NCBI RefSeq assembly: GCF_026104355.1
Contig: NZ_CP110535.1
Location: forward strand, 1,736,001 to 1,800,000
Reading direction: 5' to 3'
DNA: 64,000 nucleotides
Origin: Halomonas sp. BDJS001
GTDB taxonomy: Bacteria > Pseudomonadota > Gammaproteobacteria > Pseudomonadales > Halomonadaceae
Shown piece after piece: positions 19,254 to 27,909 of the stretch (position 1 is its first letter; every line of letters starts with the position of its first letter). Below the pieces are notes generated by a model. That model was not told where the DNA came from, did not search any database, and worked only from the letters and a program-made list of their open reading frames with translations. The position numbers and the translations under genes were made by a program.

Positions 19254-21257
19254 CTATTCCGGCAGGGCATAAACGGCGATCTGATCGCCAACCTGATCTT
19301 TCAGAATGGTATTGCCGCCGGAAACAAAGGCAACATACTGGCGGCCATTGTACTCATAGACCGCGGGGTTAGAGACGGAGGGGGCTTCGGTCTGATCCGA
19401 CCACAGCTCCTCACCGGTTTCCAGCGAGTAGGCACGCACCTTGGCATCCATGGAGGCGCCAATAAAGATAACGTCACCAGCGGTTACCGCTGGTCCGCCA
19501 ATGGTGGGCGAGCCCCAACTCTCTGGCATAAAGAAGCCATACTGTTGCGATGCGCCCACGGGTCGACGCCATTTGATATCACCTGTCGTCATGTCGAGGG
19601 CGACAAGCTCACCAAAGGGCGGTTCCCAGCAGGGCATGCCCCACCGATTCAGCGCGACCTCTAAACGCATCCCATAGGGCGCGCCTTCCTGGGGGGCGAA
19701 GCCACTTTCGTTACCCGAGCCGCTATCCGCTTTTTCATAATCCTCTCGATTATAGAGCTTTATGTACTGCACAATGTGCGAGGTATTGACGATGGCGGTC
19801 TGGCTTTCTGGAGCGAAGGCGACGCCGCCCCACTGAACGCCGCCCGCACTGATGGGAAAGCCAAGCGTGCCTTCGCCTTGGGTCGTCGGCGGGGTGTACA
19901 TACCTTCATAGCTGAGATCATTCCAGAGCGCTGAGCACTCCCCAAAGCTAACTGCATCAGCCAGTGCCCAGACGTCGGGCTTCTCGGACTGATCTAACAG
20001 TGGCGCTGGTTTGGTCGGGAAGGGCTGAGTCGGCGCGTAAACTTCGCCCTCAACGCTGCCATCACCGCTGGGAACCGGGCGCTCCTCAATTGGCCAAACA
20101 TCGTCGCCGGTTTCGCGATTGACCACGAACAGAAAACCCATTTTGGTCGCCTGAAGCAGCGCCGGAATCTCTTCATCATCGACGGTGATGTCCATCAGCG
20201 TTGGTGCGGCAACGGTATCGTAGTCCCAGATATCGTGATGAACCCACTGCCGCGACCAAACGACTTCGCCGGTCTCGATATCCAGGGCGGTGGTGGAGGT
20301 CCCCAGGGGTACTTCCTCGGTGCGATTGCCGCCCCAGTAATTTGGCGATGGAGATGAAACCGGCAGATAAACCAGTCCTCGCTCTTCATCGGCGGACATA
20401 TGCGTCCAAATGTTAGCAGTACCGCTCTGCTCGCGCATCTCATCGCTGAGCGCCTGGAACGTCCATTCGCGCTCGCCAGTGCGGGCATTGATTGAGTAGA
20501 CGGTGCCGGGTGGGGCCTGCTCATAGGCCCAGTCCATTCCCGCCCAGCCTAGAATCAAGTGGTCGCCAACCACGGTGGGTGGTTGCAGTAGCGATAACGG
20601 CCAGCGGTCGTTGGTATCGTTCCACTGGTTGACGTCCAGCACACCGTTATTAGCAAAGTTTGCGCACTGTTCACCGCTATCGGCATCGACCGCGAATAGC
20701 TGGGCATCCATGGTGCCCATATAGATAATTTTTTGGCAGCGCTCGCCTGCTTCTGGATCCTCTGCCTCCCAATAGGCGACACCGCGATTCTTCAAGGCGG
20801 GCTGGGTGAGCGCTTCAAGAGAGGATTGCGTATCGAAGCTCCATTTCTCTTCGCCATTCGCGGGGTCTAGGGCCAGAATCCGGTAGAAGGGGGTACCGAT
20901 ATAGAGCGTCTCATTGGCAAACACCGGAGTGGCAGACCAGACCGTGGCGGGTAAATCCCCAGAACCATCAGCCACATCCCCAGTGTGCACTTCCCATACT
21001 TTTTCCAATTCGCCAACGTTGTCGGTATTGATCTGATCCAGCGGACTATATTTTTGCGCATTGAGCTGACCATGGAAGCTATCCCAGGTGGGTTCGCTAG
21101 GTACCAAAGGTATGGGTGTAGCGCTAACTTCTGCCTGCTGGGCAGCATTTTCCTGCTCCTCAGGCTCTTCTTGTGCCAAAAGTGGCATAGGGGCAAGGCA
21201 AATTGCCAGCGCAGTAGCCGTGCCCAGGCGTTGTTTAGTGGTAATCAAAGTCGGCAT
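19254..21257 (-). CDS. Periplasmic PQQ-dependent dehydrogenase (glucose/quinate/shikimate dehydrogenase type), catalytic subunit
   Basis: A 667-residue protein with a cleavable-looking signal peptide (ALAICLAPMPLLAQ) followed by an eight-bladed PQQ propeller. The N-terminal family pattern FHGQLNAQKYSPLDQIN and the motif WVHHDIWDYD (about residue 335) point to the quinoprotein glucose/quinate dehydrogenase branch, as does the C-terminal VGDQIAVYALPE. Most members of this branch carry four or five N-terminal membrane helices; here these are absent and a separate four-helix protein is encoded 10 bases upstream. Shine-Dalgarno aaggag precedes the ATG. The substrate cannot be named from sequence. 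No PQQ synthesis genes are in the window. Confidence 0.85.
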   Translation of the reverse strand: MPTLITTKQRLGTATALAICLAPMPLLAQEEPEEQENAAQQAEVSATPIPLVPSEPTWDSFHGQLNAQKYSPLDQINTDNVGELEKVWEVHTGDVADGSGDLPATVWSATPVFANETLYIGTPFYRILALDPANGEEKWSFDTQSSLEALTQPALKNRGVAYWEAEDPEAGERCQKIIYMGTMDAQLFAVDADSGEQCANFANNGVLDVNQWNDTNDRWPLSLLQPPTVVGDHLILGWAGMDWAYEQAPPGTVYSINARTGEREWTFQALSDEMREQSGTANIWTHMSADEERGLVYLPVSSPSPNYWGGNRTEEVPLGTSTTALDIETGEVVWSRQWVHHDIWDYDTVAAPTLMDITVDDEEIPALLQATKMGFLFVVNRETGDDVWPIEERPVPSGDGSVEGEVYAPTQPFPTKPAPLLDQSEKPDVWALADAVSFGECSALWNDLSYEGMYTPPTTQGEGTLGFPISAGGVQWGGVAFAPESQTAIVNTSHIVQYIKLYNREDYEKADSGSGNESGFAPQEGAPYGMRLEVALNRWGMPCWEPPFGELVALDMTTGDIKWRRPVGASQQYGFFMPESWGSPTIGGPAVTAGDVIFIGASMDAKVRAYSLETGEELWSDQTEAPSVSNPAVYEYNGRQYVAFVSGGNTILKDQVGDQIAVYALPE

Positions 21258-21267
21258 GGTCGGCTCC

Positions 21268-21633
21268 TTAGGTATGGGTGGCTCGGGCGTGATGCGACGG
21301 GCGAACCATATCGAGGAGCAGCCCGATCAGGCCGATCACCATAGCAACGCAGATCCACCACTGGTGTAGCAGCATTGCAGCGAAAAAAGTGCCAGCAAGG
21401 CCTATCAGAATAAGCACCCGCAGTGTAATGGAAACACCACGTCCTGATACCTTAAAGAGAAGTAACGACATCACTGTAAGAGCGAGGCAGGCCAAAATGG
21501 CGACCATAGCGCCGAGTGTCCCATTAACTCCGGTCAGTGGGGTGAAATAGGCATAGAGAGCGATAGCGAGACCTGCGAGCGAGGCGATCAATAGCATCAT
21601 TGCGCCTAGCCGGGTCGAGGGTGATGTCGACAA
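21268..21633 (-). CDS. Four-helix membrane protein, probable quinone-linked anchor of the PQQ dehydrogenase
   Basis: A 121-residue protein made almost wholly of four hydrophobic helices (about residues 9-29, 41-60, 71-90 and 94-112), with a histidine-containing tail. The start is taken as TTG at 21633 because a perfect aaggagg lies 10 bases ahead; the frame opens further upstream to a GTG at 21702. In single-chain membrane glucose dehydrogenases the N-terminal 150 residues hold such helices and deliver electrons to ubiquinone. Position directly before the dehydrogenase, with a 10-base gap, supports the same role in trans. Function is inference. Confidence 0.75.
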   Translation of the reverse strand: MSTSPSTRLGAMMLLIASLAGLAIALYAYFTPLTGVNGTLGAMVAILACLALTVMSLLLFKVSGRGVSITLRVLILIGLAGTFFAAMLLHQWWICVAMVIGLIGLLLDMVRPSHHARATHT

Positions 21634-21733
21634 AGCGTTTCTTCCTCCTTGATGATTGGCATAGCAAGCTATGGGCACTATTAACTTAGCAGATAACGAC
21701 ACCTTTTCGACCTGAGTGCTACCGCTTAACTAA

Positions 21734-23548
21734 CTAAGACTGACGCTTTAACCATCCTCGCCAGCCGCCAAACTCGGTAATGTCCTCTGCTTCACCCCCT
21801 TCGTTTAACGCCCCTGCGGTGCAGATAAAGCCACATTTCCAACTCCCGTCGGCGAGCTCCACTTGGCCTAAACCGAGCGGGGCAGGAATGCCTGCTAAAA
21901 AGCTGCCCACGGCTTCGATGGGTAGGCGCCATACTTCCACTTCAATGGCTTGGCCATTTTCGTCGCGTAGCATTGCTGGGCGTTTGGGCGGCCCGCCTGC
22001 CAGGGCAAACAGCTTATAGCGCGGCGCGCTTTGGGTGGTGCTCACTAATACGCCGCCGCGTTCGGTCAATTGGTGGTTAAGCGGCAGGCCTTGCAGATGT
22101 GCACCGCACACTACCAGCTCCATGGTGCCGTCTTGGGCATTGGTTAAGGGCTCAGATAACGCCGGATGGGCAACGCCTGTGGCTCCTAACGGCAGCATTA
22201 AGCGGGCTTCTATGGCACGGGCGAGGGAGAGCAGCGTTAAGTCAGAAAACACCGGCCCAAACAGTGTTACGCCCACTGGCAAATCGCGCTCGCTAAAGCC
22301 TACAGGCACGGCCAGAGCACTGTAGTCGAGCAGGTTCATAAAGTTGGTCCAGGTGCCCAGGCGTGAGTTGACGCCGATGGGATCCGCCGCCACTTCTGCC
22401 TTGCTCGGGTGCATGATCGTGGTGGGCGAGAGCATAACATCGACATTAGCGACTAACGCGTCTGCCTGGCGCTTGAATTCCGCAAGCTTATAGCGGGCGT
22501 CGAAGGCATCCACGGCCAGCGGTGTAGCGCCGCCTTGGGTTATTTCAAACGTTACCGGGTGAACAGCCTCAGGGTGTGATTGCATCAACTCGCTAATAAC
22601 ATGGTAGCGTTCCGCCACCCAAGGGCCTTCGTAGAGCAGGCGTGCTGCTGCGAGTAGGGGCGAGCAGTCCAGCTCGACTTTTTCACCGCCGAGAGCTTCC
22701 AGCTCGGCAATCGCCTGGTGCATTCCTTGGGTATAGGCCGCATCGGTGTGCCACTGGGCTTGCAGCGGCACGCCAAAGCGAAATGCGGCAGGGGCTTTGC
22801 CATAGCGTTGACCGTACACGGCAAAGTCATGCTTTCGTGACCAGGCGCAGTGCTCATCATAGGCAGTGGTAATGCCTAGCACTGTCGCGGCATCGTCGGC
22901 GGTGAAGGTAAACAGACTAATGGTGTCGAGCGTCGCGCAGGCGGGCACGACGCCTCGGGTGCTCAGCAGCCCCAGGCTTGGTTTGACCCCGTAAAGGTTA
23001 TGGAAGCAGGCGGGTACTCGCCCAGAACCAGCGGTATCGGTGCCCAACGCAAAGCTGACCATCCCCGCTGCGGTGACCACCGCCGAGCCGCTGCTGGAGC
23101 CACCGGGCACCAGTGTTGGGTCAAAAGCATTAGCCGGCGTGCCGTAAACGTCTAGCGCCCGCTCGCCCACCAATCCCGTCGCAAACTGATCCAGATTGGT
23201 TTTCCCCATGGGAATTGCGCCCGCATCGATCAGCCGCTGAACCACGAAAGCGCTCTCTGTAGGGGTATAAGCGAAGGTCGGGCTGCCCGCTGTGGTGGGC
23301 ACCCCAGCCAGGTCGATGTTGTCTTTGATGGCAAAGGGAATACCGTAGAGCGGCAGTGTTTGCGGCGACTCGCCTTCAAGACGCTGCAGGTAGGGTTCCA
23401 GCTGTTCGCGAGTCAAGCGAGTGATCCAGGCAGGTTCTTGGCCATGGCTTTCGGCTTGTGCGAGTAGCTCGTCGATTAATGCCGCAGGGGTGAGTTCACC
23501 CTGCTGGTAGGCGGCGTGTAGTGATTCGATGGTAAGTGAGTAGCGCAT
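21734..23548 (-). CDS. atzF: Allophanate hydrolase
   Basis: A 604-residue amidase-signature enzyme that splits allophanate into two ammonia and two CO2. The Ser-Ser-Lys triad is visible: Lys75 in FAIKDNID, the cis-Ser in GGSSSGSA (about 151-152) and nucleophile Ser175 in GTDTAGSGRVPA. The C-terminal 140 residues form the extra allophanate-hydrolase domain (ELVVCGAHLQGLPLN), complete here. The start follows ggaagacacg. It is the last gene of the peptide-transporter/GntR operon rather than being fused to the carboxylase as in fungal urea amidolyase. In this locus it would finish guanidine or urea breakdown. Confidence 0.93.
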   Translation of the reverse strand: MRYSLTIESLHAAYQQGELTPAALIDELLAQAESHGQEPAWITRLTREQLEPYLQRLEGESPQTLPLYGIPFAIKDNIDLAGVPTTAGSPTFAYTPTESAFVVQRLIDAGAIPMGKTNLDQFATGLVGERALDVYGTPANAFDPTLVPGGSSSGSAVVTAAGMVSFALGTDTAGSGRVPACFHNLYGVKPSLGLLSTRGVVPACATLDTISLFTFTADDAATVLGITTAYDEHCAWSRKHDFAVYGQRYGKAPAAFRFGVPLQAQWHTDAAYTQGMHQAIAELEALGGEKVELDCSPLLAAARLLYEGPWVAERYHVISELMQSHPEAVHPVTFEITQGGATPLAVDAFDARYKLAEFKRQADALVANVDVMLSPTTIMHPSKAEVAADPIGVNSRLGTWTNFMNLLDYSALAVPVGFSERDLPVGVTLFGPVFSDLTLLSLARAIEARLMLPLGATGVAHPALSEPLTNAQDGTMELVVCGAHLQGLPLNHQLTERGGVLVSTTQSAPRYKLFALAGGPPKRPAMLRDENGQAIEVEVWRLPIEAVGSFLAGIPAPLGLGQVELADGSWKCGFICTAGALNEGGEAEDITEFGGWRGWLKRQS

Positions 23549-23621
23549 CGTGTCTTCCTTGCTCAGAGTCTGTGCTTAGTGTCTGTTTTCATCAATACGA
23601 TGTTTTTTTAAGTTCTGTTTT

Positions 23622-24305
23622 TTAAATTCTGTGCTCATCAATGTAGTGCTGGGTGCTAATACTGACCTGCATTACATGAGAACGTGTGGCGCGGGCGGCA
23701 GCCTCACCATCGCCTTCCAGAATGGCGGTCACAATGGCATCGTGCTCTTGCCAGGAGAGGCTGGGGCGTTGCGGCATACGAAACTGGGCTTTGCGGAAAG
23801 GTTTTAAACGGCTTCGCGTGGCCAGCGCTAAATCGCGCAAGTAGGGGCTATGGCTGCCTTCATAGAGGTGAGTATGAAACTCATGGTTAAAAGCTTCGTA
23901 GGCGCTGGTGGTGCCGTCGCGCACTATGCGTAAGGCCTCTTTATGAAGGCGCTGAAGGGATTGGCGTTCCTCAAGTGTCATTCGCAGTGCGCAGAGACGG
24001 GCGCAGGCGGCCTCCAGTTCTGACATGGCTTCGTACATCGCCATTAACAATTCATCGGTGATGTTGGCGACCGTTACGCCACGGTTGGGACGCTTTTCAA
24101 CCAGCCCCATGGCCGCAAGATGGCCAAACATCTCGCGCACCGGCGTGCGGGATACGGCGAAGCGTTCGGCAATTACCCGGGCATCCAACTTGGTACCTGG
24201 GGCAATCTCACCGCTGATGATTTCATCGGCGAGGATGCTGAGCATATCGTCGACCGTGGTGCCTTCGCGTAACTTGGCGGAGCTCAAAGTTGAGTTACTT
24301 TTCAT
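23622..24305 (-). CDS. GntR-family (FadR/FCD) transcriptional regulator
   Basis: A 227-residue regulator. The winged helix-turn-helix is residues 20-85 (ARVIAERFAVSRTPVREMFG). The all-alpha FCD effector domain spans 95-220 and retains likely metal-binding residues in FNHEFHTHL, HDAIVTAI and RSHVMQ. It overlaps the ABC ATPase gene by four bases (ATGA) and precedes allophanate hydrolase by 73 bases, so it is part of the operon and probably autoregulatory. The two inverted copies of agtgcatacac around the operon promoter are the best operator candidates. The effector is unknown. Confidence 0.88.
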   Translation of the reverse strand: MKSNSTLSSAKLREGTTVDDMLSILADEIISGEIAPGTKLDARVIAERFAVSRTPVREMFGHLAAMGLVEKRPNRGVTVANITDELLMAMYEAMSELEAACARLCALRMTLEERQSLQRLHKEALRIVRDGTTSAYEAFNHEFHTHLYEGSHSPYLRDLALATRSRLKPFRKAQFRMPQRPSLSWQEHDAIVTAILEGDGEAAARATRSHVMQVSISTQHYIDEHRI

Positions 24306-25969
24306 ACCGCAGCCACCTGGACGTGATCAGAATTGGATTGAACCGGTGGATGAGGAATTGCCGCGAGTAGAGCACGCGTATATTCGTGGCTAGGCTTGCT
24401 CAGCAGTTTCTCTGTAGGGCCTTCTTCAACGATTTTACCTGCCTGCATCACCATCACGCGGTCACATAGCAATCGAACGACATTGAGATCGTGACTGATA
24501 AAGAGATAGCTCATATTGAGCTGCTCGCGCAGGCTCGCCAATAAGTTCAGCACGACTGCCTGAACAGAGACATCCAGCGCAGCGGTGGGCTCATCAAGAA
24601 TCAGCAGCTTGGGTTCCAAGGCGATGGCTCGGGCTATACCAACTCGCGCCTTTTGCCCTCCGGAAAGTTGATGGGGAAAGCGGTCTAAAAGATGGGCAGG
24701 CAAACCAACACGCTCAGCAAGCACGGATACCCGAGTGTTAAGCTCCTGACGGTTGACCTGGTCAAGTCTTCGCAAAGGATCCTCTATTGAACGTCGGGCG
24801 CTCCAGCGGGGGTTGAGGCTATCCGTGGGGTCTTGAAACACCATTTGCAGTTTGCTACGCAAGGGGTGATGAGCAAACTGCTTTGCGCTGATAGCGGCAA
24901 TATTGCTACCGGCGAACCTTAGCGCACCGCTAGTCGGATCCAGCAGGCGCATAATCATCGCTGAGGTGGTTGACTTGCCGCAGCCGCTCTCACCGACGAG
25001 TCCAAGGCTTTCGCCCTCGTGCAGGGTAAAGCTTAGATTATCCACTGCCCGCACTTCTTTAGCGGCCGAGCCAAAGGCTTTAACCAGGGCATCGACTTCA
25101 AGCAGCGGTGGGCCAATGGGTTGGCGCTCGGTGCTGGAACGACGCTCATCATCGGCGGGCAGAAGATCGGCTACCTGGGAGTCAAGCCTGGGCGTGGCGC
25201 GCATCAAGCGCTGGGTATAAGGGTGCTGTGGGGCTGCGAAGAGCGTTTCAACCGCAGCTGACTCTACGATTTCGCCTTTCTCCATCACCACAATCCTATC
25301 GCAGTAGCAGGCGGCTAAGCCCAAATCATGGGTAATCAGCAGCGTGGCCATCTGCCGTTCGGCGGCCAACTCGACAATCAAATCCATCACGGCTTTTTGC
25401 GTCGTCACATCAAGCCCCGTGGTGGGCTCGTCAGCGATAAGTAGTTGGGGACGGCAGGCCAGCGCAATGGCAATCACAATGCGCTGGCACATGCCTCCAG
25501 AGAGCTCAAATGGGTAGGCGTGGTAGCGCTGTTCAGGTTCACGAATTCGAACGGCTTGCAGCATTTTGATGGCTTTGCCGCGGGCATTCCCCCGTGTGGC
25601 CAGGCCGTGTTGAATCATTACATCTTCAATCTGTCTGCCAACGGCACGAATTGGGTTAAGGGCCGCGCGAGGGTTCTGAAAGATCATCGACATTTCGCGC
25701 CCGCGTAGCTCGCTCATGGTGCGTTCATCTGCACCACCCACATCAACGCCACCAAAGACAATGCTGCCGTCAGCGATGCGGCCTGCACGATCAAGAATGC
25801 GCAGCAGGGCATAGGAGGTCACGGATTTGCCGGAGCCCGATTCACCCACGATGCCTAACGTCTCGCCTTTATTAATACTGATATCGACTTTTTTAACCGC
25901 CGTGACGGTGCCATTACGGGTAGCGAACTCAACCGTTAAATCACGAATATCGAGCAGCGGGATAGCCAT
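24302..25969 (-). CDS. Fused peptide-type ABC transporter ATPase (DppD-DppF-like)
   Basis: A 555-residue protein with two complete ABC domains in one chain. The first has Walker A GESGSGKS (42-49), signature LSGGMCQRIVIAIA and Walker B LLIADEPTTGLD. The second has GESGCGKS (about 335), LSGGQKARVGIARA and LLILDEPTAALD. Each ends with the extension typical of oligopeptide importers. The start at 25969 follows gaggagcttact, which overlaps the permease stop; the frame opens 11 codons further but without a better site. It energises uptake through the two permeases just upstream. Confidence 0.93.
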   Translation of the reverse strand: MAIPLLDIRDLTVEFATRNGTVTAVKKVDISINKGETLGIVGESGSGKSVTSYALLRILDRAGRIADGSIVFGGVDVGGADERTMSELRGREMSMIFQNPRAALNPIRAVGRQIEDVMIQHGLATRGNARGKAIKMLQAVRIREPEQRYHAYPFELSGGMCQRIVIAIALACRPQLLIADEPTTGLDVTTQKAVMDLIVELAAERQMATLLITHDLGLAACYCDRIVVMEKGEIVESAAVETLFAAPQHPYTQRLMRATPRLDSQVADLLPADDERRSSTERQPIGPPLLEVDALVKAFGSAAKEVRAVDNLSFTLHEGESLGLVGESGCGKSTTSAMIMRLLDPTSGALRFAGSNIAAISAKQFAHHPLRSKLQMVFQDPTDSLNPRWSARRSIEDPLRRLDQVNRQELNTRVSVLAERVGLPAHLLDRFPHQLSGGQKARVGIARAIALEPKLLILDEPTAALDVSVQAVVLNLLASLREQLNMSYLFISHDLNVVRLLCDRVMVMQAGKIVEEGPTEKLLSKPSHEYTRALLAAIPHPPVQSNSDHVQVAAV

Positions 25970-25979
25970 AGTAAGCTCC

Positions 25980-26867
25980 TCAGGTACGCCGCAGCGGATC
26001 AACCAGATCGCGCAGTCCGTCGCCTAGCAAGTTAAAGGTGAACACAGCCAGCATCAGGGCCAGCCCTGGGAAGAGGGCAAGCCACCACTGGCCCGAGACA
26101 ATGTAGTTGGCACCTTCTGCGACCATGATGCCCCATTCGGGGGTGGGTGGGCTGACGCCTAAACCAATAAACGAAAGCCCGGCAGCGTTAAGAATGGCCC
26201 ACCCCATGTTGAGCGAAATTTGCACCATCATGGGGGGAAGTGAGTTGGGGAATATTTGAAATGCCAAAATACGCCAGTCCCGATTGCCGGATAAACGGGC
26301 GGCCTGTACGTAACCGGCCTGACGACGCACAGCGACTTCGGTACGCGCCATACGGGCATAAAAAGGCAGGTTAATAATCGCCGTGGCATAGATGATGTTT
26401 TCAATGGTGTTGCCCGCTGCCGCGACAATCCCCATGGCCAGCACAAACAGCGGGAAGGCCATAATTGTGTCCATTAAGCGACCGGTGATTCGATCCGTCC
26501 AGCCGCCATAAAAACCAGCAATAGCGCCTAAGGTGGAGCCGACCACAAAGGCGATCGCTACGGCGGTCACCGCTATCATTAGATCAAGGCGAGTAGCGAT
26601 CACCACACGTGAGAACACATCACGCCCCAGGTGGTCAGTACCAAACCAGTGCTGCCAAGAGGGCGCTTGCAAGGTACTGCTCGAATCAGTGGCTAACGGG
26701 TTATAGGGCACCAGCCAGGGGCCGAATAGCGCAGCGATCACTATCAGCACAAACAGCGCAAAAGCGACCGCTGTGACAGGGTTATCGGTCATAACGTAGA
26801 GTAGGTGGCGCACGAAACGGCGTAGTGCGCCCTCTTGTGCGCTGCTCGCGGAGGTTAATGTGGTCAT
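25980..26867 (-). CDS. Peptide-type ABC transporter permease (DppC-like)
   Basis: A 295-residue inner-membrane permease with about six helices. An N-terminal cytoplasmic stretch and TM1 are followed by GTDHLGRDVFSRVV, characteristic of DppC/OppC proteins. The EAA loop region reads RLSGNRDWRILAFQIFPNS. It pairs with the DppB-like protein four bases upstream. The substrate may be a peptide or a guanidino compound, judged only by context. Confidence 0.92.
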   Translation of the reverse strand: MTTLTSASSAQEGALRRFVRHLLYVMTDNPVTAVAFALFVLIVIAALFGPWLVPYNPLATDSSSTLQAPSWQHWFGTDHLGRDVFSRVVIATRLDLMIAVTAVAIAFVVGSTLGAIAGFYGGWTDRITGRLMDTIMAFPLFVLAMGIVAAAGNTIENIIYATAIINLPFYARMARTEVAVRRQAGYVQAARLSGNRDWRILAFQIFPNSLPPMMVQISLNMGWAILNAAGLSFIGLGVSPPTPEWGIMVAEGANYIVSGQWWLALFPGLALMLAVFTFNLLGDGLRDLVDPLRRT

Positions 26868-26871
26868 GACG

Positions 26872-27900
26872 CTACTCCTGCGTATTTAGACGCGGATCCA
26901 CAAGGGTGTAGATCACATCTATCAACAAGTTAAGGGCGACAAACAGCAGTGCCATGGTGAGTACAAACCCCTGTACCGAGGCGTAGTCCGAGACCACTAA
27001 GGCTTCAACGGCATAGGAACCAATGCCCGGCCATGAGAAGACTTGTTCCACCAGCACGTTGGCCCCCAGCGCGAAGGAGAACACCATGCCTAGCGTGGTA
27101 ATCACCGGCAGAATGGCGTTGCGCAGGGCGTAGGTGAAAAGCACTTTTCGACGCGGCAAACCGGCGGCACGGGCAGTACGAATAAATTCGCTTTCCAGGG
27201 TTTGTAGCATGGCGGCGCGGGTCATACGCGCGATCGGCGCAAGGGTGAATAGCCCTAGGGTGATGGCGGGGAGCAGTAGCTGCGATAGCGCTCCCCAAGC
27301 GGTTTCCAGGTCTCGATCAATCAGTGCGTCGATGACATAAAAGCCGGTTACATTGGGCGGTGAAAGATACAAAAAATCCAACCGACCCATCGGGGAAGGA
27401 GCCCAGCCGAGCAAATAATAAAAGATGTAAATAAGTGCTAAGCCGGTGAAAAACGTGGGCAGCGATACGCCCGCGGTCACCACTGCACGGCATAGGTGAT
27501 CTACCCAGGTGTTAGGACGCGTGGCGGCCAGAATACCCAGCGGTAAGGCAATGATCATTGAAAAGAGCAGCGCAAAGCCGGTGAGTTCCAATGAGGCAGG
27601 CAAGCGGGTGGTTAGCTCGTGTATTACTGGCTGCCCAGTAGAGATTGCGGTACCCAAGTCGCCTCGTAATAGGTCTTGGACATAGCTGATAAACTGCAGC
27701 GGTAGCGGGCGATCTAGCCCCATGCTGACACGTATCTGCTGGATCGATTCGGCATTAGCGGCTGGCCCGGCAAAGTACGCGGCGGGATCGCCGGGCAGCG
27801 CCCGGGTAAGTAAGAACGAAACAATCACAATACCTACCAACACCGGTACCGCTTGAACGACTCGCCAGGCAATTAGGCGCGTTCGGGACATAGTGGCCAT
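26872..27900 (-). CDS. Peptide-type ABC transporter permease (DppB-like)
   Basis: A 342-residue permease with six or so helices. It has the N-terminal pattern FLLTRALPGDPAAYFAG, usual in DppB/OppB, and the EAA loop ARAAGLPRRKVLFTYALRNA. The start at 27900 has aaggag five bases ahead; a second ATG lies three codons later. It forms the channel with the DppC-like partner. Confidence 0.92.
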   Translation of the reverse strand: MATMSRTRLIAWRVVQAVPVLVGIVIVSFLLTRALPGDPAAYFAGPAANAESIQQIRVSMGLDRPLPLQFISYVQDLLRGDLGTAISTGQPVIHELTTRLPASLELTGFALLFSMIIALPLGILAATRPNTWVDHLCRAVVTAGVSLPTFFTGLALIYIFYYLLGWAPSPMGRLDFLYLSPPNVTGFYVIDALIDRDLETAWGALSQLLLPAITLGLFTLAPIARMTRAAMLQTLESEFIRTARAAGLPRRKVLFTYALRNAILPVITTLGMVFSFALGANVLVEQVFSWPGIGSYAVEALVVSDYASVQGFVLTMALLFVALNLLIDVIYTLVDPRLNTQE

Positions 27901-27909
27901 GCTGACTCC

